NCBI RefSeq assembly: GCF_948472415.1
Contig: NZ_OX419519.1
Location: forward strand, 6,043,001 to 6,107,000
From: Kitasatospora fiedleri
Lineage (GTDB): Bacteria; Actinomycetota; Actinomycetes; Streptomycetales; Streptomycetaceae
DNA length: 64,000 nucleotides
Direction: 5' to 3'
The position numbers were made by a program, and so were the translations under genes. Under the pieces are notes generated by a model. It saw only the letters and a list, made by a program, of their open reading frames with translations. It was not told where the DNA came from and ran no database searches. How positions within the stretch are numbered: position 1 is the first letter of the stretch; every line of letters starts with the position of its first letter. Below are positions 7,234 to 15,542 of the stretch, piece by piece.

Positions 7234-8589
7234 GTGAACGACGACCGACAGCTCCACGTCGACCTGCCGACCGCGCCGGACCGCGCCGGCGCACTCACCT
7301 GGGGGCAACTGGCCATCTGGGAGGTGCTCCACTGGCTCCCCCCGGGCGACACCACACTGACCCTCTCCACCGTGCTGCCGCTGCCCGCCGGGACGACACC
7401 GGAGCGGCTCACCGCGGCCCTGACCGCCCTCGTGGCGCGCCACGACGCGCTCCGGACGGTGTTCGAGGAGTCGGGCGGCGAGCCCCGGCAGACCGTGGTC
7501 GGCGGCGGCCGGATCACGGTCGACGTCCACGACGCCTCCGAGGGCGCCGCGGCCGAGACCGCCGAGAAGCTCCACCGCGAACTGCGCGGCCTCCCCTTCG
7601 ACCTGGCCCGCGACCTGCCGCTCCGGGCCGTCCTGGTCACCGAGCGGGACACGCCCGCCGTGCTGGTCCTCGCCATCAGCCACATGTCCGTGGACGCCTG
7701 GAGCTTCCGCATCGTCCGGGAGGACCTGGAGACGCTGCTGGCCGGCGCGGAACTCCCCGCCCGGGGGCCGCAGCCGCTGGACCGCCTCGACTACGAGCGG
7801 TCCGACCTGGGGCGGCGGCGCGAGGAGCGGGCCCTGGCGCACTGGGCCGAACAGATCCGCGAGACCCCCGCCCCCATGCTCGCCGAACTCCCCCCGCCCT
7901 CCGCCCCGCACCTGCGCTGGGGCCGGATCGAGTCCCCCGCGCTCGCCGCGGCGGTCCGGCTGCTGACCGGCCGGGCCGGGGTCACCGGCCCGGTGGCGGT
8001 GCTGAGCGGGGTCACCCGACTGCTGGCCCGGTACACCGGACAGGACCAGGCCACCGTCCGGCTGATCGTGGCGACCAGGTTCAACGCCCGGAACCGGCGC
8101 TTCGTGGGCGCCTTCAACCAGAACGCCCTGCTCCGGGTCCCGTCCGTCGCCGACCCCTTCGACGACCACCTGCGCCGGACCTCGCTCGCGGCCCTGACCG
8201 CGTACCAGAACTGCGAGTACGACCCGCGGACGGTCGAGCGGCTCGTCCGCGAGACCGCCGCCGAACGCGGGGTGGCCGCGGGCGGCTACTGCTTCTTCAA
8301 CGACATCAGCGTCGAACCCGCCAGGCGCCCCGGCACCGAGCCCCGGGCCGCGGACGCGCCGGACCCGCGCCCGCTGCGCGCCGAGACCGTGCTCTCCGTG
8401 CCCGACATGGACCAGGTGCCGATGGGGGCGACGTTCTTCCTCTTCCTGGAGCACATCGGCGAACGCGCCGTCCTGCAACTGTGCGCCGACGAGCGCTTCC
8501 TCGCCCCCCGCTCCGCGACCGAGTTCCTCGGCGACCTGGAGGACCTGCTGGTGTCGGCCGCCGTCACCCCGTCCGCCGCCGCGGGCTGA
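7234..8589 (+). CDS. Stand-alone condensation-domain protein
   Basis: This 451-residue protein covers one whole NRPS condensation domain and nothing else. The N-terminal half has the LTWGQLAIWEVLHW opening (like C1) and LVARHDALRTVFEE (like C2). The active-site motif HHxxxDG is present as SHMSVDAW with His150 and Asp154; the first His is Ser and the Gly is Ala. The C-terminal half has VATRFNARNRRFVGAFNQN, equivalent to the C5 region. GTG at 7234 is preceded by GGGGAG. Such single proteins join an amine or alcohol to a carrier-bound acyl group, or act like papA-type acyltransferases. No adenylation or carrier domain lies beside it, so its partner is probably the ACP-bound product of the genes to the left. 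Confidence 0.85.
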   Translation: MNDDRQLHVDLPTAPDRAGALTWGQLAIWEVLHWLPPGDTTLTLSTVLPLPAGTTPERLTAALTALVARHDALRTVFEESGGEPRQTVVGGGRITVDVHDASEGAAAETAEKLHRELRGLPFDLARDLPLRAVLVTERDTPAVLVLAISHMSVDAWSFRIVREDLETLLAGAELPARGPQPLDRLDYERSDLGRRREERALAHWAEQIRETPAPMLAELPPPSAPHLRWGRIESPALAAAVRLLTGRAGVTGPVAVLSGVTRLLARYTGQDQATVRLIVATRFNARNRRFVGAFNQNALLRVPSVADPFDDHLRRTSLAALTAYQNCEYDPRTVERLVRETAAERGVAAGGYCFFNDISVEPARRPGTEPRAADAPDPRPLRAETVLSVPDMDQVPMGATFFLFLEHIGERAVLQLCADERFLAPRSATEFLGDLEDLLVSAAVTPSAAAG

Positions 8590-8608
8590 CCCCGCGCCGC
8601 CGCGGGGC

Positions 8609-8637
8609 GCGGCCGACCGACCCGTCCGGTCGGCCGC
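8609..8637. terminator. Bidirectional hairpin terminator
   Basis: An 11-base perfect stem, GCGGCCGACCG with its complement, closes a 7-base loop in the 63-base gap between the converging condensation-domain gene and aspartyl-tRNA synthetase gene. There is no T-run, as is usual in high-GC actinomycetes. Confidence 0.7.
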
Positions 8638-8652
8638 ACCCCGCGGCCGGTG

Positions 8653-9975
8653 TCACGGAGTGAGCCGGTTGGGGCCGCGGAAGAGGAACACGGCGTCGCG
8701 GATCGACTCCAGTCCGAGCATCACCATCAGCACCCGGCCCAACCCCAGGCCCAGCCCCCCGTGCGGCGGGCAGCCGTAGCGGAAGCAGTTCAGGTAGTCC
8801 TGGATCGGCTCGGTCCCCACGCCCTTCTCGGCGGCCTGCTTCAGCAGCACGTCGTACCGGTGCTCGCGCTGCGCCCCGGTGGTGATCTCCAGCCCCTTCC
8901 ACAGCAGGTCGAAGCTGAGCGTCACCTCCGGCTGCTCGGGGGAGCGCATGTGGTAGAACGGGCGGATTCCGGCCGGGTAGTGGGTGACGAACACGAACTC
9001 GTGGCCGCTCCGCTCCCTGACGTGCGCGGCGAGCGCCCGCTCGCCCTCGGGGTCCAGGTCCTCCTTGAGCCCCTCCGGGTCCCAGCCCCCGGCCCGCAGC
9101 AGCCGCTGGGCCTCGGCCATCGTGATCCGGGGGAACGGCAGCTCCGGGACGACCACCTCCCGCCCGAAGTGCTCGCGGATCGCCGGCCCGTGGACCCGCG
9201 CCACCGCGGCCACGGCGTGGGCGAGCATCCGCTCCTCGAACGCCATCACGTCCTCGACGCCGTCGATCCAGGCCAGTTCGACGTCGACCCCGGTGAACTC
9301 GGTGGCGTGCCGGGAGGTGAACGACGGCTCCGCCCGGAACACCGGGCCGACCTCGAAGACCCGGTCGATGCCGGCCGCGATCGCCATCTGCTTGTAGAAC
9401 TGCGGCGACTGGGCGAGGTAGGCGCTGCGGTCGAAGTACCCCAGCTTGAAGACCTCGGCCCCGGACTCGGAGGCGGTGCCCATCAGTTTCGGCGTGTGCA
9501 TCTCGGTGCAGCCCTCGCCGTGCGCGAACTCGCGCATCGCCTGCTCGACCGTGGTCTGCACCGCGAACAGCAGTTGGGCGGCGGGCCGGCGGCGCACGTC
9601 CAGGAAGCGCCAGTCGAGCCGGTGCTCCGGCCCCGAGCGCTCGTCGATCGGCAGCAGCGGTTCGGCCCGGTTGAGGAGCTCGACGGCGTCCGGGACGATC
9701 TCCACCCCGCCCAGCTTGACGACGGGGTTGGCCACGACGCGGCCGGTGACCCGGACGGCGGACTCGACGGTGAGGTCCTCGATCGCCCGCTCCGTCCCGT
9801 CCCCTGGGCCGCCGCGCCGGTGGGTCACCTGGGCCGTGCCGGTGTGGTCGCGGACCAGGACGAACTGCATCGCGCGTTGCAACCGCAGGGTGTTGACCCA
9901 GCCGGAGACGGAGACGGTCCGTCCCACGTGCTCGTGCAGGTCGGCCACCGGGACGCGGGGGGTGTGGTGGATCAT
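8653..9975 (-). CDS. aspS: Aspartyl-tRNA synthetase, archaeal/non-discriminating type
   Basis: The protein is 440 residues, the length of archaeal-type AspRS rather than the roughly 590 residues of the bacterial type. An OB-fold anticodon-binding domain comes first (VSVSGWVNTLRLQRAMQFVLVRD). The class II core follows, with AQSPQFYKQM, which marks AspRS rather than AsnRS, motif 2 FRAEPSFTSRHATEFT and motif 3 GLGLGLGRVLMVML near the C-terminus. The last motif reads LFRGPNRLTP where relatives often have PRD before the final arginine. ATG at 9975 is five bases after GGAGGA. A T-box leader with an Asp specifier lies upstream. Actinomycetes normally carry a long bacterial AspRS elsewhere, so this is probably a second enzyme: a self-resistance copy, a supplier of Asp-tRNA to a pathway, or a non-discriminating AspRS. 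Confidence 0.92.
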   Translation of the reverse strand: MIHHTPRVPVADLHEHVGRTVSVSGWVNTLRLQRAMQFVLVRDHTGTAQVTHRRGGPGDGTERAIEDLTVESAVRVTGRVVANPVVKLGGVEIVPDAVELLNRAEPLLPIDERSGPEHRLDWRFLDVRRRPAAQLLFAVQTTVEQAMREFAHGEGCTEMHTPKLMGTASESGAEVFKLGYFDRSAYLAQSPQFYKQMAIAAGIDRVFEVGPVFRAEPSFTSRHATEFTGVDVELAWIDGVEDVMAFEERMLAHAVAAVARVHGPAIREHFGREVVVPELPFPRITMAEAQRLLRAGGWDPEGLKEDLDPEGERALAAHVRERSGHEFVFVTHYPAGIRPFYHMRSPEQPEVTLSFDLLWKGLEITTGAQREHRYDVLLKQAAEKGVGTEPIQDYLNCFRYGCPPHGGLGLGLGRVLMVMLGLESIRDAVFLFRGPNRLTP

Positions 9976-9979
9976 CGCA

Positions 9980-10240
9980 GTCCTCCATGGACTTCGGCTG
10001 ACCCCTTGGAAGTGCGGGCGAGAAGGGCGACTCGCGGTGCCACCGCACTTTCGCCGCGACCTGAGCCGCGGCCTCATTCGGGCCCGGTGACGGGGGCTGG
10101 CCGGCGGGGCATTTCCTCCCCGCGCTCAGGAGTGTCTTCACCGCACAGTGCGAGACCGCCTTCCCAGCTGCCGGCGGTTCTCTCTGCTCGCACGGTCCTG
10201 CGGCTACTCGTCTCCCTCGTCGCGTTACCCACGAGGGTAG
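9980..10240 (-). promoter_or_regulatory. T-box riboswitch (tRNA-Asp specific) ahead of aspS
   Basis: Read on the minus strand, the leader has the T-box consensus GGTGGCACCGCGAG at 10044-10031. It is flanked by an 8-base helix AAGTGCGG/CCGCACTT. The bulge TGGC would pair with a tRNA ending GCCA, which fits the G73 discriminator of tRNA-Asp. Upstream is a stem I with a loop E-like AGTA (10208-10205), an AGAGAGAA/GGGAAGGCGG distal region, and TGAAGACACTCC, in which GAC (10136-10134) followed by A occupies the specifier position. GAC is an Asp codon, which matches the gene controlled. There is no T-run, so control is probably at translation, hiding or freeing the GGAGGA site. Confidence 0.85.
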
Positions 10241-10349
10241 GGGAACTGACGAGGCGGCTGCAACGGTGTTCCCGGCCCGGCGGCATGTTCGCCGGAGACC
10301 GGGGCAGGCGGCTCCCCGTAAGCGCAACGAAGCGTACGAGGAGGCAGCG

Positions 10350-10697
10350 ATGACCGAGGGCATGTGGGACTACACGGGCGCCGAGGGCTACACCACGGGT
10401 TCCGACCTGACGGGGTACCGGGTCGAGGCGACGGACGGCCACATCGGCAAGGTCGACAAGCACACCGTGGACGTCGGCGCGGGCTACCTCGTGGTGGACA
10501 CCGGCCCGTGGATCTTCGGCCGCGAGGTGCTGCTCCCGGCGGGCACCGTCATCCGGGTCGACGACCAGGAGAAGGCGGTCTGGGTGAACCGCTCCAAGGA
10601 CGAGGTGAAGAACTCGCCGGAGTACGACCGGGAGGCGCACGCCGACGACCCGGCCTACCGCCACCAGGTCGGCGGCTACTACGGCGGCACCGTCTGA
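10350..10697 (+). CDS. PRC-barrel domain protein
   Basis: This 115-residue protein starts at ATG 10350, eight bases after GAGGAGG. It contains one PRC barrel, TGYRVEATDGHIGKVDKHTVDVGAGYLVVDTGPW followed by REVLLPAGTVIRVDDQEKAVWVN in separate strands, and a short acidic tail with SPEYDREAHADDPAYRHQVGGYY. PRC-barrel proteins of this size in actinomycetes are soluble and of unproven function, often stress-induced. It is transcribed alone, divergent from aspS, and ends just ahead of a strong terminator. Confidence 0.88.
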   Translation: MTEGMWDYTGAEGYTTGSDLTGYRVEATDGHIGKVDKHTVDVGAGYLVVDTGPWIFGREVLLPAGTVIRVDDQEKAVWVNRSKDEVKNSPEYDREAHADDPAYRHQVGGYYGGTV

Positions 10698-10712
10698 CCG
10701 CCTGACCCGTCC

Positions 10713-10750
10713 CGCCGGGGCCCCGCGTCTTCGGACGCGGGGCCCCGGCG
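10713..10750 (+). terminator. Strong hairpin terminator with TTCG tetraloop
   Basis: A 17-base perfect stem (10713-10729 with 10734-10750) is closed by the stable tetraloop TTCG at 10730-10733, sixteen bases after the PRC-barrel stop. It has no T-run but its stability makes termination likely. Confidence 0.8.
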
Positions 10751-10912
10751 CGTGCGCGGGGGGCGCCGTGACGGGGGAGGACTCCGCCGGCCCGGCCCCC
10801 GCGTTCACTCGTGGGGGTGAACAGTCGATCGGGGCCAAGCCGCGCCCGGTCCGGTGCCGAAGGACTCGCGAGTGGGGTGCGGAGTTGGCCGGGCCCCGGA
10901 CCGAGACGAGGC

Positions 10913-11709
10913 ATGATGGCCACAGAGCACATCGACTCCCGGCTGCTCGCGGAACTCACCGAGCAGTCGGAGGACTTGAACAGCGACGCGCAGCGGATCA
11001 CCCGCGCCGCGCTGACCGGGTTCGAGCAGGTGACCGAACCGCGTCGGCGCTGGTGGCAGCGCGGCGGGGTGCTGGCCGGCGCGGCGGGCGCCGCCGCGTT
11101 GTGGGGCACCTCGCGGGCGCTGGCCGCCTCGGCCTCGGCGAGCGCGGACGACGTGATGGCGCTGCAGACCGCGGCGTCGATCGAGAACCTCGCGGTGAGC
11201 GTCTACCAGAGCGCCGCCGCCCTGCCGTTCATCAAGGACGGCAACAAGACGGTGGCCGCGTTCATCACCAAGACCACCGCCCAGCACCAGGCCCACGCCC
11301 AGGCCTTCAACTCCGCCGCCACCCAGGCCGGCGGCAAGGCCCAGAACCAGCCCGACCCGAAGTACAAGACGGTCGTCGACCAGACGCTGCCCACCATCAA
11401 GGGCCCCGCGGACGTGGTGAAGCTGGCCATCACCCTGGAGGACGTGGCCGCGCAGACCTACACCAAGAACGTCTCCCAGGTCTCCTCGCCCGAACTGCGC
11501 AAGCTCTTCGCCTCCGTGGCCCCGGTCGAGGCGCAGCACCGCGCGGTGCTGCTGGCCGTGCAGGCCCTGCTGGCGGGCAACGCCGCCGACCTGATCGCCA
11601 TCCCCGTCGACCCGGCCAAGCTGCCCGCCGCCGCGGCAGCGTCGGCTTCCCCGACACCTTCTACAAGACCGAGAACGCTTCGCCGATCACCGAGGGGGCC
11701 GTCAAGTGA
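10913..11709 (+). pseudogene. Ferritin-like domain protein, frameshifted near its 3' end
   Basis: About 265 residues. The N-terminus is short and charged, then RRRWWQRGGVLAGAAGAAALWG gives a Tat-like or membrane segment that ends in a signal-peptide-like ALAASASA. The rest is a helical ferritin-like domain with repeated ENLAVSVYQSAA and EDVAAQTYTKN motifs and EAQHRAVLLAV near the end. At 11635-11636 the frame is lost; adding one G (GG to GGG) yields AAGSVGFPDTFYKTENASP and a stop at 11709 that overlaps the next gene by GTGA. That overlap and the family-like C-terminus argue that the single gene is the true one. Function in the envelope is unknown. Confidence 0.8.
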
Positions 11710-12521
11710 GCACCGACTGGGAACTGCCGATCAGCGAACAGCAGTTGGCGCGCCTGACGTGGGACATGGAGCAGGCCCACCGCGAGACCCTGCCCGCGAT
11801 GCGGGCCGGCGCCCTCGACCTGGCCGCCGAGCTGCGCACCCGGCCCGCCCTCCAGGAGCCCGGCCCCGGCCGTCGGCGTTTCCTGCTGGGCGTGGGCGGG
11901 GCCGCCGCCGCGCTGACCCTGGCCGCCTGCTCCAGCGGCAAGTCCGCCACCTCACCCGCCCCGAACGCCTCCTCCGCGCCCGCCTCCGGCGCCGCGTCCG
12001 GCTCGGCGTCGGGCCAGTACACCGGGGACCTGAAGGTGGTGGCGCTGGCCACCGCGCTGGAGAACCAGGCCGTGGGCGCCTACCAGGCCGCCCTGGACGC
12101 CGCCAAGGCCGGCAAGCTCGGCACCGTCCCGCCCGCCGTGGCCACCTTCATCACCACCGCGATGGGCCAGCACGCCGACCACGCCAAGGCCTGGAACGCC
12201 GTGCTGACCGGCGCGGGCAAGCCCGCGATCACCGACGTCCCGCTCTCCAACCAGCCCGCCACCCTGGACGCCCTCGGCAAGGCCGCCACCGTCGGCGACG
12301 TCGCCCAACTCGCCCTCCAACTCGAGAACCAGGCCGCGCAGACCTACCTGTTCGCGACCTACAACGTCACCAGCCCCGGCGGCATCGCCACCGCCGCCAC
12401 CATCGCCCCCGTCGAGGCCATGCACGCCGCCATCCTCCACTACGTCCTGGGCCAGTACCCCGTCCCCGACGACTTCCTCCCCGTCGACAAGGCCGCCAAC
12501 CCCACCCTCCTCACCGTCTGA
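11706..12521 (+). CDS. Ferritin-like domain lipoprotein, Tat signal
   Basis: The 271-residue protein starts at GTG 11706, overlapping the upstream gene. A twin-arginine motif RRRFLLGVGG is followed by a hydrophobic stretch and a lipobox LAAC, so it is probably a Tat-exported lipoprotein. After a Ser/Ala linker comes a ferritin-like four-helix domain with ALENQAVGAYQAALDAA, HADHAKAWNAVL, LENQAAQTYLFATYN and VEAMHAAILHYVLGQ. The Glu and His positions could bind metal, but no iron storage role is shown. It is a paralogue of the preceding gene, and a cupredoxin-like protein follows, suggesting an extracytoplasmic metal or redox function for the three. Confidence 0.85.
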   Translation: MSTDWELPISEQQLARLTWDMEQAHRETLPAMRAGALDLAAELRTRPALQEPGPGRRRFLLGVGGAAAALTLAACSSGKSATSPAPNASSAPASGAASGSASGQYTGDLKVVALATALENQAVGAYQAALDAAKAGKLGTVPPAVATFITTAMGQHADHAKAWNAVLTGAGKPAITDVPLSNQPATLDALGKAATVGDVAQLALQLENQAAQTYLFATYNVTSPGGIATAATIAPVEAMHAAILHYVLGQYPVPDDFLPVDKAANPTLLTV

Positions 12522-12605
12522 ACGAGTCCCCCGCGCGCCGGACCCGGTACCCCCACCGGGCCCGGCACGCTGGGAACTCCGCCCGCGTCAAGGGAAGGCC
12601 CTTCC

Positions 12606-13060
12606 GTGACCCGCACCACCGGACGGCCGTCGGCCGCCCTCGTCCTCGCCGTCGCCCTCACCGCCGTCCTGGCCGCCGCCGGGTGCTCCAGCAGCGCCCC
12701 CGCCCCGTCGTCGACGTCCACCGGCCCGAGCGCCGCGGCCTCGAACAGCCCGGGCGCGCCCTCCGGCAGCACCGGCACCTCCAGCAGCAGCAGTTCCAGC
12801 AGCACCGCGGCGACCACCGTGTCGATCAAGGACTTCAAGTTCAGCCCCGACACCCTCACCGTCGCCCCCGGCGCCACGGTCACCGTCACCAACCAGGACT
12901 CCACCACCCACACCCTGACCTCGGCCGGTCAGAAGGCCTTCGACACCGGCAGCATCGCCCCCGGCGCCACCGCGACCTTCACCGCCCCGGACACCCCGGC
13001 CCCTACCCCTACCTCTGCACCATCCACCAGTTCATGACCGGCACCCTCACCGTCAAGTAG
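12606..13060 (+). pseudogene. Cupredoxin-domain lipoprotein, frameshifted
   Basis: About 151 residues. GTG at 12606 opens a signal sequence ending in a lipobox (AAAGCSSS), then a Ser/Thr-rich linker and a plastocyanin-like domain, VSIKDFKFSPDTLTVAPGATVTV. The copper site is split: the His in DSTTHTLTS is in the first frame, and the Cys-His-Met ligands of PYLCTIHQFMTGTLTVK lie in the next frame. One extra G at 12998-12999 (GG to GGG) joins them as DTPGPYPYLC. Without this correction the protein ends at 13037 with no Cys or Met ligand. The gene follows two ferritin-like genes in the same direction. Confidence 0.8.
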
Positions 13061-13295
13061 CCCCGGCCGTGACCCGCGGCGCCCGCCGCCCCCGACGGGA
13101 GGGCGGGCCCGGCACCGGGCGCGCTCCCGCGGTTGCCCCGTGCGGGTGACCCCCCGGCAGGTCGCGGCGGTGCCGGTCCCCGGCGGGGCGAACGGGCACC
13201 AAGGTGGTGCCGGGGTGTCTCGCCCCGATCCCCTCTTCCCCGCCGGGCCGGGCCCGTCGGCCGTGGACCGCCCGGCCGTCTCCCTGGAGGCCCGC

Positions 13296-15122
13296 GTGGA
13301 GGCAGCGCGATTCCTTGCCAGAACAGGTGCCGCCGCGGCGGCCACCCTGTGCCTGCTGGCGGTCGGCGCACCCGCCGCCGACGCCCACCCGCTGGGCAAC
13401 TTCTCCCTCAACCACTACCTCGGCCTGACCGTCCGGCCCGACACCGTCGAGGCCCTCGCCGTCACCGACGCCGCCGAGATCCCCACCCTCCAGGAGCAGC
13501 CGAAGATCGACCGCGACGGCGACGGCACCGCCGACGACGCCGAACGCGCGGCCTGGGCGGACGCGCAGTGCGGCCTGACGGTCCAGCACCTCCGGGTGAC
13601 GGCCGGTCCGGACGCGACGCCGCTGACCTGGCGGACCGACTCGGCGCGGTTCCGCTACGAGGACGGCTCGGCCGGCCTGCGCACCAGCCGGCTCGAATGC
13701 GTGCTCCACGCCGACCTGCGGCTGCCCGCCGCCGGGAGCGAGATCCTGGTGACCGCCGGGAACGACCCGGGCCGGGTGGGCTGGAACGAGATCACCGCGC
13801 GCGGCGACGGCGTGACGCTGAACGGCTCCGACGTCCCGGCCGAGTCGGTCTCCAAGGAACTGCGGGACTACCCGAGGGACCTGCTGGACAGCCCCAGCGG
13901 CGTCACCCACGCCCGGTTCCTGGCCCGGCCCGGTGGCGCCGCCGCACCCGCCGGGGCGGCGGCCGTCCGGGCGGACGGCTCCGGGCCGACCGCCTGGCTG
14001 GCCGGCCTGAACACCCGCCTCGCCGGGATCGGCGCCGCCGAGCGGCTGACCGTCCCGCTGGGCCTGCTCGCGGTCCTGCTCTCCCTCGTGCTCGGCGCCG
14101 GTCACGCCCTGCTGCCCGGGCACGGCAAGACGGTGATGGCGGCCTACCTGGCCGGCCGGCGCGGGCGCACCCGCGACGCCGTCACCGTCGGCGCGACCGT
14201 CACGGTGACCCACACCGCCGGGGTCATCGTCATCGGCCTGGGCCTGACCACGTTCTCCTCGCTGGCCGGCGACGTGCTGCTGGGCTGGCTGGGCGTGCTC
14301 AGCGGCGCGCTGGTCGTCCTGGTGGGAGCCGGCCTGCTGCGCGACGCCGTCCGCCGCTCCCGCCAGGCCCGCACGCACGGCCGCCTCCCGCACCCCCAAC
14401 CGGGCGCCGACGACGCCGAGGCCAGGGAGTCCAGGGAACTCGCCCACGCCGCCGCCCACGCCGCAGGCACCCCGCACGACCACGACCCGCACCCCGAACC
14501 GGACGGCCACCACCCGCACGCCGAGACCCACCACGGCCACGCGCACACGGCGGTCGCCGAGCACGACCACGGCCACGCGCACACGGCGGTCGCCGAGCAC
14601 GACCACGAGCACCCGCACAGCCACGATCACGATCACGACCACCCGCACGATCACGACCATGACCACAGCCATGACCACGACCACGACCACGGTCATGACC
14701 ACGGCGGACACCTGACGCACGGTCACCACGGTCACCACGGCCACCGCCACGGCCTGTTCGGCGGCCACCACCGGCACGACCACGCCGCCGCCACGAGCCG
14801 GCGCAGCCTGATCGGTCTCGGCATCGCCGGCGGCCTGGTCCCCAGCCCGTCCGCGCTGGTGGTGCTGCTCGGCGCGATCGCCCTCGGCCGGACGCTGTTC
14901 GGCGCGGCCCTGGTGGTCGCGTACGGCGTGGGCATGGCCGCGACCCTCACCGCCGTCGGCCTGCTGCTGGTCCGGGTCGGCGACCGGCTGGCTGCGGTGC
15001 GGAGCGGGTCGGTCGCCGGGCGCATCCACCGGCTCGCCCCGTACAGCGGGCTGCTCACCGCGCTGCTGATCCTGACCGTCGGGCTGGGACTGGTCGTCCG
15101 CAGCCTGCCCTCGACCCTCTGA
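13296..15122 (+). CDS. Nickel/cobalt exporter-like membrane protein with His-rich loop
   Basis: The protein has 608 residues from GTG 13296, which follows TGGAGG. A signal peptide ends near ADAHPLGNFSLNHY. An extracellular domain of about 200 residues has an EF-like DRDGDGTADDAE loop. The transporter core has LVLGAGHALLPGHGKTVMAAYLAG and a second half starting LIGLGIAGGLVPSPSALVVLLGAIALG, as in RcnA/NicO-type exporters. Between the two halves lies a His/Asp-rich loop of over 100 residues, likely to bind Ni, Co or Zn. The loop holds a perfect 36-base direct repeat (14531-14602). Together with the HoxN/SCO-like N-terminal domain it resembles the common actinomycete metal-efflux protein; the metal is not certain. 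Confidence 0.85.
   Translation: MEAARFLARTGAAAAATLCLLAVGAPAADAHPLGNFSLNHYLGLTVRPDTVEALAVTDAAEIPTLQEQPKIDRDGDGTADDAERAAWADAQCGLTVQHLRVTAGPDATPLTWRTDSARFRYEDGSAGLRTSRLECVLHADLRLPAAGSEILVTAGNDPGRVGWNEITARGDGVTLNGSDVPAESVSKELRDYPRDLLDSPSGVTHARFLARPGGAAAPAGAAAVRADGSGPTAWLAGLNTRLAGIGAAERLTVPLGLLAVLLSLVLGAGHALLPGHGKTVMAAYLAGRRGRTRDAVTVGATVTVTHTAGVIVIGLGLTTFSSLAGDVLLGWLGVLSGALVVLVGAGLLRDAVRRSRQARTHGRLPHPQPGADDAEARESRELAHAAAHAAGTPHDHDPHPEPDGHHPHAETHHGHAHTAVAEHDHGHAHTAVAEHDHEHPHSHDHDHDHPHDHDHDHSHDHDHDHGHDHGGHLTHGHHGHHGHRHGLFGGHHRHDHAAATSRRSLIGLGIAGGLVPSPSALVVLLGAIALGRTLFGAALVVAYGVGMAATLTAVGLLLVRVGDRLAAVRSGSVAGRIHRLAPYSGLLTALLILTVGLGLVVRSLPSTL
14531..14602 (+). repeat. Perfect 36-base direct repeat, two copies
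   Basis: Two identical 36-base copies (14531-14566 and 14567-14602) encode HGHAHTAVAEHD twice within the His-rich loop of the metal exporter. Because it is in frame it adds twelve residues of metal-binding loop. It is probably a recent slippage or unequal-crossover event. Confidence 0.9.
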
Positions 15123-15152
15123 ACCACCCGTACCCGTCGGAGGAAGACCCCC

Positions 15153-15521
15153 GTGGACCGCAGCCGTACCCGCCCGACCCGCCCCACCCGCCCGTTCCTG
15201 CTCCTCGCCGTCGCCGCCGCAGCCGCCGCGCTGCTCACCGGCTGCGGCGGCGGGGAGCAGGACGGGAGCTTCGACGCCCAGCCCGGCACGCCGTCGCCGA
15301 GCTGCCTCCCGCACCAGAGCCGGGAACCGGGCACCAGGTACACCGGCGGTGAGAAGTCCGATCCGACGGCCGTGCTGGAGATGATGCGGTTCTACACCGC
15401 CAACGGGACCAAGACGTACTGTGACGGCAAGCCGCCGACGGCCGTCGACCGCCGGTGGACGGAGCTGTACACCGGTCTGGGCGGCGACGCGGGACACGTG
15501 GCGGCGCCGCCGCCGAAGTGA
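15153..15521 (+). CDS. Small lipoprotein, unknown function
   Basis: This 122-residue protein starts at GTG 15153 after GGAGGA. An Arg-rich N-terminus and a hydrophobic core end in a lipobox LLTGC, so it should be a membrane-anchored lipoprotein. The mature part contains two further cysteines (PSCLPHQS and KTYCDGKPP) that could form a disulfide, and the motif VLEMMRFYTANGTKTYC. I recognise no named family. It lies 30 bases after the metal exporter and is probably co-transcribed with it, suggesting an accessory role in metal handling. Confidence 0.75.
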   Translation: MDRSRTRPTRPTRPFLLLAVAAAAAALLTGCGGGEQDGSFDAQPGTPSPSCLPHQSREPGTRYTGGEKSDPTAVLEMMRFYTANGTKTYCDGKPPTAVDRRWTELYTGLGGDAGHVAAPPPK

Positions 15522-15542
15522 CGGCCCCGGCGGGCCCGGGGC

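Noticed and set aside
14531..14760. Array-like run of short repeats that could suggest CRISPR
   Set aside because: The units are in-frame His/Asp codons within a membrane protein, have no spacers of constant length and no cas genes nearby.
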